From assembly GCF_902859935.1 (NCBI RefSeq), contig NZ_CADIKI010000018.1:1-64000 (forward strand): a DNA stretch of 64,000 nucleotides, written 5' to 3'. Each line of letters begins with the position of its first letter. Position 1 is the first letter of the stretch. Shown here piece after piece: positions 1 to 9,104 of this stretch. Made by a program: the position numbers and the translations under genes. Origin of the DNA: Paraburkholderia fynbosensis (GTDB taxonomy: Bacteria; Pseudomonadota; Gammaproteobacteria; Burkholderiales; Burkholderiaceae). The notes below the pieces were generated by a model, which saw nothing but the letters and a program-made list of their open reading frames with translations, searched no databases and had not been told where the DNA came from.

Positions 1-1
1 A

Positions 2-148
2 CTCAACCAGTTCGTGGCCAGCAACACAGCGCTTGGCCGCGCTGGCGTGCCGGATGACATCGGTCCGCTGATCGCCTCGTTGTTGGCTGAGGACAGCCGC
101 TGGGCCAATGCGCAGCGCATCGAAGCCTCTGGCGGCATGTTTATCTAG
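2..148 (+). CDS. Short-chain dehydrogenase/reductase, C-terminal end (partial)
   Basis: Only the last 48 codons are in the window, ending at a TAG stop. The visible residues fit the end of a classical SDR: an LGRAG segment, then a helix with PxDIGPLIASLL, and a closing G-G-M-F-I stretch that matches the usual cofactor/oligomer C-terminus. The Rossmann glycines and the YxxxK catalytic pair lie upstream of the window, so substrate and cofactor cannot be judged. A decayed HTH regulator follows; SDR genes are often paired with such regulators. Confidence 0.75.
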   Translation, partial: LNQFVASNTALGRAGVPDDIGPLIASLLAEDSRWANAQRIEASGGMFI

Positions 149-208
149 GTGAACGCGCACGAACAGGCCATGTCGTCCATGCGGTCAATGGTCTCTGGCC
201 TGCACGGC

Positions 209-640
209 TAGCAGCGCAAGGTCGGGAGAAGGCGTCCGCCCCGATGCGGTACTGCGAGGAAGTAGCCCAACGCGCCAACATCAGCAGGACCTGGTACACA
301 TGCCTTGAACAGGGCGCGGGGCGCACCGTCATCCGGCGCGCTCGACCGCATCGCGCGGGCCCTTCTGCTTACTGATGCCGAGCGTGAGCACCTCTTCCTG
401 CTCGGTCTCGGCCGTCCACCCGAGGCACGCTATCACAAGAACAACGGCGTGACGCCACGTTTGCAACGCGTGCTCGACGCGCTGGACCCAAGGCCGCCCT
501 CACAAGAACCGCCGTATGGGGTGTCCTCGCCTGGAATCGGGCGGCGACCGTCATGCTGAGTGATTATGGGTTGTTGCCGCCGGAGCAGCGCAATCTGCTG
601 CGCATCGTGCTCCTTAATCCATACGCACGCACTTGTCATG
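209..640 (+). pseudogene. Decayed HTH (MmyB-like, XRE-type) regulator
   Basis: Three reading frames must be joined to recover the family pattern. The N-terminal piece contains EVAQRANISRTWYTCLEQG, the helix-turn-helix core of MmyB-like regulators. The next piece has the DRIARALLLTDAEREHLF helix and a TPRLQRVLDAL segment. The last piece carries VLAWNRAA, then LLPPEQRNLLR, which normally belongs to the ligand-binding PAS-like half. Frame changes fall near 235, 312 and 515-530. After about residue LNPYAR the similarity stops. The gene is non-functional as read. The preceding SDR tail is a likely former target. Confidence 0.7.
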
Positions 641-743
641 TCAATGGCCGCTTTGCCGGGTGGTCACGCTGCTGTCATGGCCGCGCCATAACACCGCGTC
701 ACCCTGAGCATGAGCCGTTCCGTCCTCACCCAGGAGACATGCC

Positions 744-3227
744 ATGTTGACCGCTCGCGTTGGAATCGTGTCGCAGTCCGCCGCCGTACCTTACACCGAT
801 GTCGTCCGTGTCGCGCAGGCACTCAACCTGCAGATCAGCCGCGATCTCGCACCGATCTGGAATGTGTCGGGCACCGTCGTCGCGCTGGAGTCCGCCGACC
901 ATCTCGACCCAGGCGTCTGGCCGGTGTACGTGGTAGACGAGGTTCAAGCGGGCGCTGCCGGCTTTCATCTGAGCGAGCACAACCAGCCGTTCGCGGTTGT
1001 CCTCGCCGGCAATACATGGTCGCTGTCAGCGAGTCACGAAGTACTCGAAATGCTCGTCGATCCGGGCGGCAACCGCCTCACCGCGGCCAATGCCGTGGCG
1101 ATCATTGACAACGAGGTGCAGGACGGTGACGGCAAGGTCGAATATCTGGTCGAGATATGCGATCCACCCGAAGACGCAACCTGCGCCTATCTCATCGACA
1201 CCGTGCTGGTCTCGGACTTCTACACGCCTAACTATTTCGACCCAGCCGGCACGTCGGGCGCACGCTACAGTTTCAGCGGCAAGATCACGCGGCCTCGTCA
1301 GGTGCTGCCTAATGGCTACCTCACCTGGTTCAACCCGCAGAACAACAAGTTGCAGCAGGTCAGGCATTTCGGCGCCCCCGAAATTGTCGATCTGGCATCC
1401 GGGCAACCCGGTGGCGGATCGCTGACGGGCGGACGGTCGTTGCGCAGCTTCGTCGACGGTCTCACGCATTTGCCTCAGCCGCTCTCGCAATTCAAAGCCA
1501 GCGCGCCGGCCGTGGAACGGCGAGACGCGCGCCGCATGAACTTCGCCAGTGCGCTGCCAACCGGTGCGGCCCTTTTCTCGGCGGCGCTCGCCCGCCTCAA
1601 GACGGACTCCGCCGGCGCCACCGCCGATTCAGAACAGGAAACCCGGCCGATCAACATCCGGTCCATGCTCGACACGCACGCGGAGTCGTTCCGGCAAGCG
1701 GGTGTGCTGTCCGTGCGTAGCGGCTTGCAATGGGCGACGCCGGGGCGCGCGGTGATGCGTGCCATTGTCGTCACCGTGGTGGCGGACAAGCTCACAGCAC
1801 TGCAAGCCGCCCTGCCGAAGCAGATCGACGGCGTTCCCGTCGATGTACGCGCTGCCGACACCATGGAATCGATGCAGGCGTTAGATCCTTCGCGATATTG
1901 CGCACTGGCTGAAGCTCGCCATGAACTGCGCCAACCCGATTTCGCGGACCAGGTGTTCTTCGATGGACAAGGCAACGCACTCGCGAGTCCGCCAGCGCCG
2001 CTACAGGCGTTCGTCACTGCCCGTGCGCGCAAGGTGGAGGTTGCGTACACACCGGCGCCCGATGCGAGTCTCGATGCGGTCACGGCGGAGGTCTCTCTGG
2101 TGCTGCATGTGAGTCCCGACGCCGGATGGGCGGAGCTATCGAACTTCATCGCCGGCGTTCGCGAAGAACTGGTGGTGGGCATGTACGACTTCACGTCCGA
2201 GCACATTCTCACCGCCGTCGAGTCCGCGTTCTCCGGAAACCAGAAGCTGACGCTCACGCTCGACCATCCCGCGAAGAATCCCACGGCCGACCAGACCGAC
2301 GAGCAGACCCAGGCCGATCTCTCGACCAAGCTCGGCGATCGCTTCGACGGCACCTGGGCGCTCACCAACGCCGACCCGAAGGCGCCGGTCTGGATCTATC
2401 CGAACGCGTATCACATCAAGGTCGCTGTGCGCGAAGACGATACCTTCTGGCTCTCGTCGGGCAACTGGAACAACAGCAATCAGCCGGAGATCGATCTGTC
2501 GGACGTCGCGGCCGCACGCAAGCTCGCCGAGAAGAGCGATCGGGACTGGCATGTGATTGTCACGAGCAAGGCATTGGCAAATACATTCCGCGCATTCCTG
2601 CAGCACGACTATGCGGTCTCTCACGACGCGATAACTGAAGCCAAGGCACAGGGGTTGGATATTCCGCGAGCCGGGGGCGCCGCGCTCGACGTTCCGATCG
2701 AAGCGTTTGCAGCCGGCAAGGCCCCGCGCCAGTTCTTCGCGCCGAAGACGTTGAGCGATACCGTAGAAATCCAGCCGCTACTCACGCCCGATAACTATCA
2801 GCCGCATGTTCTGGCGCTTATCGGGTCCACCCAGCAGCGCTTCTATATGCAAACCCAATATATCCATCCGAGCGGACGCCCTGACGATGCAGAACATGAT
2901 GCATTGATTGCGGCGGTGAAGGCGCTCGTCGACCGTAGCCTCGACGTGCGTCTGATCACCAGTCAGTTTCAGAACGATGCATGGGTCGAAAAGCTGGTCG
3001 CGGCGGGCGTGCCGTCGTCGGTGCTGCGCCGGCAGGCGAATGTTCACAACAAGGGGATTGTCGTCGACGGAAAAGTCGTCATGGTCAGCAGTCAGAACTG
3101 GTCGGCGGACGGCACGCTGCGTAATCGCGATGCGGGTCTGATTATTCATAGCGCCGATGCCGCGGCCTATTTCGAGCAGATCTTTCTGCACGACTGGAAT
3201 TATCTGGCTTCGCCGGTGGGGAACTGA
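744..3227 (+). CDS. Phospholipase D-like protein with N-terminal metalloprotease-like domain
   Basis: This 827-residue protein has two HKD-type catalytic half-sites: HIKVAVRED..SSGN from H557 and HNKGIVVDG..SSQN from H768. Together they form one phosphodiesterase active site of the PLD superfamily. The first roughly 200 residues are different: they contain SASHEVLEML near H98, followed by an EICDP and VSDFYTPNYFDP pattern. That pattern recalls zinc-dependent protease-like proteins of phage and Burkholderia genomes (HExxE rather than HExxH). No signal peptide is obvious, so the protein is probably cytosolic or secreted by another route. An AGGAGA ribosome site lies 7 bases before the ATG. It stands alone, with no immunity-like partner next to it. 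Lipid or nucleic-acid cleavage is inferred; the true substrate is unknown. Confidence 0.8.
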   Translation: MLTARVGIVSQSAAVPYTDVVRVAQALNLQISRDLAPIWNVSGTVVALESADHLDPGVWPVYVVDEVQAGAAGFHLSEHNQPFAVVLAGNTWSLSASHEVLEMLVDPGGNRLTAANAVAIIDNEVQDGDGKVEYLVEICDPPEDATCAYLIDTVLVSDFYTPNYFDPAGTSGARYSFSGKITRPRQVLPNGYLTWFNPQNNKLQQVRHFGAPEIVDLASGQPGGGSLTGGRSLRSFVDGLTHLPQPLSQFKASAPAVERRDARRMNFASALPTGAALFSAALARLKTDSAGATADSEQETRPINIRSMLDTHAESFRQAGVLSVRSGLQWATPGRAVMRAIVVTVVADKLTALQAALPKQIDGVPVDVRAADTMESMQALDPSRYCALAEARHELRQPDFADQVFFDGQGNALASPPAPLQAFVTARARKVEVAYTPAPDASLDAVTAEVSLVLHVSPDAGWAELSNFIAGVREELVVGMYDFTSEHILTAVESAFSGNQKLTLTLDHPAKNPTADQTDEQTQADLSTKLGDRFDGTWALTNADPKAPVWIYPNAYHIKVAVREDDTFWLSSGNWNNSNQPEIDLSDVAAARKLAEKSDRDWHVIVTSKALANTFRAFLQHDYAVSHDAITEAKAQGLDIPRAGGAALDVPIEAFAAGKAPRQFFAPKTLSDTVEIQPLLTPDNYQPHVLALIGSTQQRFYMQTQYIHPSGRPDDAEHDALIAAVKALVDRSLDVRLITSQFQNDAWVEKLVAAGVPSSVLRRQANVHNKGIVVDGKVVMVSSQNWSADGTLRNRDAGLIIHSADAAAYFEQIFLHDWNYLASPVGN

Positions 3228-3348
3228 GGAAGCTTGCGGCGCGCGCCTGTCCGGTTCCGGACGCGTGCTCTGCAAAACAGATGCGGCACAACGTGGTAGC
3301 TGGCACGCCGCGTTGTGCTGTGTCACGCGCTGTATCTCAGCCGAGCTT

Positions 3349-4120
3349 TCAGCCAAGCGCGAGCAGCCATTCATAGAGCGCGTCATAGTAAGCGGCGCAC
3401 GTATTCACACGCCATTGCGCGCCCGCATAGATGTCGTCCATTTGCGCAGGGAACTTCGTAGCGAGCGGCACGATGACGTTGACAGCCAGCCTTCCGCGTG
3501 CACCACGTCGATCGAAACGTGTTCGTCGTAGTACTCGAATTCACCCTCTCCACCCAGGCCGAGACGCCGGCATCCGCGCGTGAGTTTTTCGTATTGCGTC
3601 GGATCGAGCAACTCCGTCACGGCCATCACGCCCAGCGACTTCAGACCCTGGCTGCGATTCAGACCCGTCATCATGAACAGGTTATAGCCGGCCAGTCCTT
3701 GGCAGCCGAGCAGGGACGCGTGATCGTCGTCCGCATGAGGAATATCCACCGTCTGCAACAGGTGGCGAAACAACGTGACGTGGCTTCGCTGCGGATCGCC
3801 CTTGCCTGCTTCGTCCCAGAAGTTCTGCGACAGCTCGCCTCGCACGGAAGGCTCCGAGCCCAGCAACGCGAGCACGATCAGGTCGAAGAAGCGGATATTG
3901 AGCGTGCTGTCGCTGCGAAAGAACGCCGACAGTTGCACGCGCGTGGCGTCTTTTTCAAGGAAATCGAATAGCAGATGCTTTGACGCGCGATGCTGCGCCG
4001 ATACCGAGCGGATGGCATCGGTCAGGTCGTGCGCGGTACGCACGTCGCCGCCAAGCCGCGTCGTGAGCAGCGCTTCGGTTGCGAGCCAGCGTCTCGCGGC
4101 ATCCTGCACGCCGCCATGGC
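3349..4120 (-). pseudogene. Heme-oxygenase-like diiron (iron-containing redox) enzyme, frameshifted
   Basis: The minus strand encodes a protein of the iron-containing redox (heme-oxygenase-like diiron) family. Visible motifs are FFRSDSTLNIRFFDL, then NFWDEAGKGDP, then SHVTLFRHLL, and YYDEHVSIDVVHAEGWL, which supply the Glu, Asp and His metal ligands. A one-base deletion between 3482 and 3483 breaks the frame. In the other frame the sequence continues correctly with NVIVPLATKFPAQMDDIY and a natural stop at 3349. The frame stays open past 4120 to 4397, but that stretch is antisense to another gene remnant and is not homologous, so the true start is probably missing. A sequencing error at 3483 would be the benign explanation. 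Confidence 0.7.
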
Positions 4121-4379
4121 GCTCTCCCTTGCGCGGTATCTGAATGTGCCGCCGGCCCGAATCCCGGGCGACGGCAACGATCCGCTCGACGACCTTCCTG
4201 CCGATGAGGAGACGATCCGGACCGCCCTGCTCGACGCCTTCGACCGGCAGCGACAGGTCGATCTTGCGGCGAGGCTCGTAGCGCGCCATCTCACGCTTGG
4301 CCATTCGCCGCAGGCACTGATCGCCACACTTGCTTTGCGTTGCCAAGGCGTCGCCTCGGTACTCACCGCCGGCGCGTGA
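4101..4379 (+). pseudogene. Remnant resembling the tail of a Rieske-type helical protein
   Basis: The plus strand reads HAAMALSLARYLNVPPARIPG, then a helical stretch (ADEETIRTALLDAFDRQRQV, VARHLTLGHSPQALIATLA). This resembles the helical C-terminal part of Rieske 2Fe-2S domain proteins of Burkholderiaceae. It breaks off abruptly in unrelated sequence before a TGA at 4377. No start codon, ribosome site or Rieske cysteines are present, so it is a fragment. It abuts, on the opposite strand, the broken diiron enzyme, which points to a deletion that joined two gene ends. The family assignment is from memory of the pattern and is tentative. Confidence 0.4.
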
Positions 4380-4466
4380 CCGATGACAATCCGCCACCGC
4401 GGTGTAATATCTTGGTCACAACGTCCTCCGTGAGCGGCGCTTGGTTACGATCACCAATCGACCTCG

Positions 4467-5621
4467 ATGGAGCCCATGGGGAACAGCATGAGGGGCTTCC
4501 TTCTGGCATTGGCATGCGGGTGTGTGCTGTCGGTCGCCACGATGCAGGATCTATTGCCCGCCCCCGCGCCCGTAGCGCCCGTCGGCGGAAAAGACTTCCT
4601 TGCCCAGGCGAAGCGAGTGGTCGACGCCGCCACGCGACCCGCCGCACCTTGGAGCGGGCCGCGCAGCGGGCCCCGCGCGCAATCCGGGAAACGCATCGCC
4701 GTCGTCGCCGAGGATTTGCGCAACGGCGGCATCCTCGGTGTGGTCGACGGTGTGCTGGAGGCGGCCAAGGTCGTAGGCTGGAGCGTGAAGATATTCGACT
4801 CCGGCGGCGCGGCCGACCTGCGGCTGAAGATGCTTGCGAATGCGCTGGCAAGCCGCCCCGACGGTCTGATCATCGCGGGCGGCGACGCACACGCCCTGCT
4901 GCCCGGGCTGCGGCCGTTTGCGGAGCGAAGCATTCCGATCGTCGGCTGGCATGTCGCGACTCAGCCTGGACCCGTGCCAGGTACACCCGTCGCGATGAAC
5001 GTGTCCACGGATCCGCTCCAGGTCGCGCGGGTGACGGCGCTGGCGGCCATCGTGCAGTCCGGCGGGCATGCGGGCGTCGTCATCTTCACCGATAACAGTT
5101 TCCGGATTGCACAGGAGAAGGCCGATACGATGGCTGCCGTCGTGCGCGCGTGCAGCGGCTGCACCCTGCTCGAAGTGCGCGACGTGGCGATTTCGCACAG
5201 CCAGCACCTCATGCCGGGCACGACACGCGCCCTGCTCGCGCACTACGGCTCGCGCTGGACCTGTGCGCTGGCGATCAACGACATCTACTTTGACTATGCC
5301 GTCCCGGTGCTAACCCAGGCGGGAATGTCAAACGCTGCAATGATCATGCTGTCGGCCGGCGACGGCAGCGAGTCTGCCTTCCTGCGCATCCGCACGGGCA
5401 CGTTCCAGACGGGCACCGTGGCCGACCCCTTGAATCAGCACGGATGGCAGCTGGTCGACGAAATGAACCGGCTCTTCGCCGGGGAAGGCGTCACGGGTTA
5501 CGTGAGCCCCGTGCATCTCGTGACCGCGGACAACCTCGCCGCGGACGGCGGCGATCGTCTACTCTACGACCCTAACAACGGCTATCGCGACATCTACCGT
5601 CGGATCTGGCACCGCCCGTGA
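4467..5621 (+). CDS. Periplasmic sugar-type binding protein paired with a sensor kinase
   Basis: This is a 384-residue protein with an N-terminal hydrophobic segment (MRGFLLALACGCVLSVAT), consistent with export. The body fits type I periplasmic binding proteins (LacI-like fold): KRIAVVAEDLRNGG begins the first lobe and DGLIIAGGDAHA, IPIVGWH and ALAINDIYFDY follow. No ABC permease or ATPase lies nearby. Instead its stop overlaps the start of a membrane hybrid kinase by four bases (ATGA), so the two are translationally coupled. This is the arrangement of TorT/TorS-like systems, where the binding protein presents a ligand to the sensor. The ligand is unknown; a sugar or small carbonyl compound is possible. 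The ATG at 4485 (MRGFLL) is an alternative start. Confidence 0.8.
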   Translation: MEPMGNSMRGFLLALACGCVLSVATMQDLLPAPAPVAPVGGKDFLAQAKRVVDAATRPAAPWSGPRSGPRAQSGKRIAVVAEDLRNGGILGVVDGVLEAAKVVGWSVKIFDSGGAADLRLKMLANALASRPDGLIIAGGDAHALLPGLRPFAERSIPIVGWHVATQPGPVPGTPVAMNVSTDPLQVARVTALAAIVQSGGHAGVVIFTDNSFRIAQEKADTMAAVVRACSGCTLLEVRDVAISHSQHLMPGTTRALLAHYGSRWTCALAINDIYFDYAVPVLTQAGMSNAAMIMLSAGDGSESAFLRIRTGTFQTGTVADPLNQHGWQLVDEMNRLFAGEGVTGYVSPVHLVTADNLAADGGDRLLYDPNNGYRDIYRRIWHRP

Positions 5622-8440
5622 AACTCCCGCTCCCACAGTCCCTCACCGCGCAGTTCGCGCTCGTGGTTTCCTGCCTCGCCGCATTGGTGGTCATGGTCGG
5701 TGCCACGACCATATACTCGTTGGCCGGGTCGGCTCACTCGATCCGCCAGCTGGCCGACGAGCGGCTCGCCCGCCTCGCGCAGGCGCAGGATCTTGCGCAA
5801 CACACGCTGACAATCGAACGCCTCGCGTTGCAGTTGTCTCGTGACGACACGGTCGAGGCCGTGCGTGAGACGCATCGGCATGTGCTTGCACAGCTGGCAT
5901 CCTTCGACAGCCTCGTGGACAGTCTCGCCTCCGCGACTGCAAGTGACGAGCCAGGTGTCGACGCGCTGGCGCTATATCGCTCGAGCCAGCGCTTTCGCAA
6001 CATCGTCAACATCGAGGCGCAGGTGCGTGAAACCGCGCTCGGTGAGCGAGTTGCGCCGGCGTCCGCGCAACGGTCAGGCGTGTCGTTGGCCGGCCTCGAC
6101 GACGATCTGCGCCGCGCGGCCGACGGCCTCGCTGTCGCGGCTCACGAGCAGTCGGACTATTTGACGCGCGACTACCGCGAAGCAGTCCAGCATCTAGCCG
6201 ATCAGGCCGATCGCATCCGCACATGGGTGGGCGGTGGAGTCGTGGTGAGCCTGCTGTTCGCCTGGCTGATCGCCCGCGAATTTCTGGGGCGCCATGTCGT
6301 GACGCGGCTGCGCCGGGTCAGCCACTTCCTGCGGCACGGCGATGCCGGGAATATGCAGGCGGGTGTTCCCGTGCAAGGCGGCGACGAGATTGCCGACATG
6401 GCGCGCGCGGTCGAGCAGTTCCTCGAAGACCGGCGCCAGCGCCGTCAGGCCGAGGATGCGCTGAAGGAACTCAACGCCGGACTCGAGGCGCGTGTCGCGC
6501 AGCGCACGGCCGAACTCAGTGCGGCGCTCGCGGGCCAGGCGGCCGAGATCGTCGAGCGCCAACACGCCGAAGAGGCGGTCCGGGAGAGCGAGAACTTCCT
6601 GAACAACATCATCGAAAACATGCCGGACGTGGTCTTCGTCAAAGAGGCGTCGACGCAGCACTTCGTGCGCCTGAACAAGGCTGCAGAGCAACTGCTCGGC
6701 TACGGGCGGGAGGAACTCATCGGCCGGTCAGTTCACGACCTGTTTCCCGCGGGCGAGGCTGAATTCTTCGCGCTGAAGGATCATGCCGTGCTGGAGTCGC
6801 GACAGATGATCGACGTGCCAGAGGAGCCGGTCCATACGCGTTACGGGCTGCGCCTCGTGCACACGATGAAGATTCCGATCCTCGATGTGCGCGGCGAGCC
6901 GCAGTTCCTGCTCGGGATATCGCGCGACATCACCGAGCACAAGCGTGCCGAAGAGGAATTGCGGCGCTATCGCGAGCACCTGGAAGACATGATCCGCGAA
7001 CGGACGGCGGAACTGGCCGTTGCGAAGGACCATGCGGATGCGGCCAACCAGGCCAAAAGTGACTTTCTCGCGCACATGAGCCACGAACTGCGCACGCCGC
7101 TCAACGGGATTCTCGGTTATGCGCAAATCCTCAGACGCGACAAGAGCCTCGATCAACGACAGATCGACGGGCTCACAGTCATCCAGCGCAGCGGCGAACA
7201 TCTGCTTACGCTCATTGACGACATCCTCGATATGGCCAAAATCGAGGCCGGCAGAATGGAACTCAATCTCTCCGACGTTCCGCTCGAACGGTTCGTCTAC
7301 TTCATCGCCGAGACGATTCGGGTAAAGGCAACGGAAAAGGGCCTGACCTTCGCTTGCGAGATGGCGCCCGACGTGCCCGCGGCTGTGCTGGTGGACGAGC
7401 TACGGCTGCGCCAGGTGCTGCTCAACCTGCTTTCCAATGCAATCAGATTTACCGACCAGGGGAGCGTGCGTCTTAGCGTCGGGTTCACGCCGTCCGCGCG
7501 ACTGCGTTTCGAAGTGCAGGACACCGGCATCGGCATAGACGAAGCGCACCTGGACGCGATTTTCAGGCCTTTCGAGCAAGTGAGCGACGCCCGCCACCGG
7601 TTGGGCGGCACGGGGCTCGGCCTGCCCATCAGCCGCCAACTCGTGCGCCTGATGGGAGGCGAGATTCATGTCGAGAGCCGGCGCGACGCTGGCAGCTGCT
7701 TCTCGTTCGAACTGAACGTCAAGGTGGTGGCGCCTCCGGCGGGTGTGGCCGCGTCCGAACGGCTCGTCAGCGGCTACGAGGGGCCGCGCAAGACTGTCCT
7801 GGTCGTGGACGACGTGGCGGAGAACCGTGCGTTGATGGTGGATATGCTTGGGCCGCTCGGCTTCATCATCGCGGAGGCCGCAAATGGATTAGAAGCGTTG
7901 GAGAAAGCCAGAGCGCTCCATCCTGCGCTCGTCTTGATGGATGTCATCATGCCCGGGATGGACGGGCTCGAGGCCACGCGTCGCCTGCGCCAGATGCCCG
8001 AGTTCCGGGAGTTGCCGATCATCGCGGTTTCCGCAGGCGCCTCGGGGACCGATGCGGCACAAAGTCTGGCCGCAGGAGCGAATGCCTTTCTCGCCAAACC
8101 GATCGACTTGAGTGGGTTACTGACGCAGGTCGCGGCTTTGCTGAATGTCGAGTGGAACGACGAAGCTACGGATGCAGGCCCGGGCCAAACGGCTGTTACC
8201 GCTGCTGGCCCTTTCACCGGGACCTTGATCGCGCCGCCGCCGCCGGAGATCGAAGCGTTGCACCACCTGGCGCGGCTCGGCGACATGCGTGCCATCATGC
8301 AGTACGCCGCGCACGTGACCGAGCTTGACGAGCGCTATCGTCCTTTCGCGGACCACCTGTGCCGGCTGGCGAAGGGGTACCGGTCCAAGGCAGTCCTCAG
8401 CTTCGTCGAGCAATATCTGGAAACGAGACAAACTCGATGA
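5618..8440 (+). CDS. Hybrid sensor histidine kinase (periplasmic sensor, HAMP, PAS, HisKA, REC)
   Basis: A 940-residue inner-membrane kinase. One transmembrane helix lies at about residues 12-35 and a second at about 203-222, enclosing a helical periplasmic sensor of about 165 residues. HAMP and coiled-coil segments follow, then a PAS domain (about 325-450). The HisKA box FLAHMSHELRTPLNG has the phospho-acceptor His489. The ATPase boxes are LLNLLSNAIRF, DTGIGI and GTGLGLPIS. A receiver domain starts with VLVVDDVAENR and its phospho-acceptor is Asp775 in LVLMDVIMPGMDG. No HPt domain is evident, so phosphate must pass to a separate partner or the receiver acts as a modulator. The gene overlaps the preceding binding-protein gene by four bases, which fits sensing through that protein. 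The convergent NarL-type regulator is a possible but unproven target. Confidence 0.92.
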   Translation: MKLPLPQSLTAQFALVVSCLAALVVMVGATTIYSLAGSAHSIRQLADERLARLAQAQDLAQHTLTIERLALQLSRDDTVEAVRETHRHVLAQLASFDSLVDSLASATASDEPGVDALALYRSSQRFRNIVNIEAQVRETALGERVAPASAQRSGVSLAGLDDDLRRAADGLAVAAHEQSDYLTRDYREAVQHLADQADRIRTWVGGGVVVSLLFAWLIAREFLGRHVVTRLRRVSHFLRHGDAGNMQAGVPVQGGDEIADMARAVEQFLEDRRQRRQAEDALKELNAGLEARVAQRTAELSAALAGQAAEIVERQHAEEAVRESENFLNNIIENMPDVVFVKEASTQHFVRLNKAAEQLLGYGREELIGRSVHDLFPAGEAEFFALKDHAVLESRQMIDVPEEPVHTRYGLRLVHTMKIPILDVRGEPQFLLGISRDITEHKRAEEELRRYREHLEDMIRERTAELAVAKDHADAANQAKSDFLAHMSHELRTPLNGILGYAQILRRDKSLDQRQIDGLTVIQRSGEHLLTLIDDILDMAKIEAGRMELNLSDVPLERFVYFIAETIRVKATEKGLTFACEMAPDVPAAVLVDELRLRQVLLNLLSNAIRFTDQGSVRLSVGFTPSARLRFEVQDTGIGIDEAHLDAIFRPFEQVSDARHRLGGTGLGLPISRQLVRLMGGEIHVESRRDAGSCFSFELNVKVVAPPAGVAASERLVSGYEGPRKTVLVVDDVAENRALMVDMLGPLGFIIAEAANGLEALEKARALHPALVLMDVIMPGMDGLEATRRLRQMPEFRELPIIAVSAGASGTDAAQSLAAGANAFLAKPIDLSGLLTQVAALLNVEWNDEATDAGPGQTAVTAAGPFTGTLIAPPPPEIEALHHLARLGDMRAIMQYAAHVTELDERYRPFADHLCRLAKGYRSKAVLSFVEQYLETRQTR

Positions 8441-8471
8441 TCGTGCTGCATCGCACCGGGCAAGCGCGCTT

Positions 8472-9104
8472 CTACTCGATGACCAACCCATGCCGGATCG
8501 CGTAGCGGATCACCTCGGCATTGTTTGAAAGCCCGAGTTTCTGCATCAGTCGCATCTTGTGTGTACTGATCGTTTTGGCGCTGAGCGCGCATGTGTCGGC
8601 GATTTCGTTGATGGTCTTGCCCGCCGCTAGCATCTGCAGCACCTGGAATTCGCGGTCCGACAGCACTTCATGCGGCGGCACGTCGCTGCGCTGCGTTTCG
8701 AAGACCATCGCATCGACGAGCTTCGGATCGATGAAGCGGCCGCCGTCCATGAGCTTGCGGATCGCAGCGAGCAGCAGTTCCGGGTCGCTGTCCTTGGTCA
8801 GATAGCCGGTTGCACCCGCGCGCAAAGCGCGCGAGGCGACCTGGGCCTCGTCGTGAATGCTCAGCACCAGCACGGGTAGAGAAGGCTGCTCGGCGCGCAC
8901 ACGCCGGATCAGGTCGACGCCGCTGATGCCGGGCATCGTCATGTCGAGCAGCAGCAGATCGACGGCGCATGAGCGCAGCTTGTCGACCACTTCCGAGCCT
9001 TGCGCCGCTTCGGCCGCAACGACGATATCGCTCGTGGTTGCGATGATCTGCCTGAGTCCGCCACGCACGATCGCATGATCGTCTGCAATGAGTATTCTGA
9101 TCAT
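8472..9104 (-). CDS. NarL/FixJ-family response regulator
   Basis: A 210-residue DNA-binding response regulator. The receiver domain has the acidic pair ADDH near residue 9, the phospho-acceptor Asp54 in LLLLDMTMPG, and the TKDS lysine switch region. The C-terminal LuxR-type helix-turn-helix includes LSDREFQVLQMLAAGKT and LSAKTISTHK. Its start overlaps the stop of the upstream kinase by four bases (9101-9104), so the two form a coupled pair. The kinase is of the HisKA_3 class that normally partners NarL-type regulators. Target genes are not identifiable. Confidence 0.93.
   Translation of the reverse strand: MIRILIADDHAIVRGGLRQIIATTSDIVVAAEAAQGSEVVDKLRSCAVDLLLLDMTMPGISGVDLIRRVRAEQPSLPVLVLSIHDEAQVASRALRAGATGYLTKDSDPELLLAAIRKLMDGGRFIDPKLVDAMVFETQRSDVPPHEVLSDREFQVLQMLAAGKTINEIADTCALSAKTISTHKMRLMQKLGLSNNAEVIRYAIRHGLVIE

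Noticed and set aside
3241..3300. GTCCGG-TT-CCGGAC short palindrome after the phospholipase gene as terminator
   Set aside because: Only six-base arms with a two-base loop and no T run; too weak for a call.
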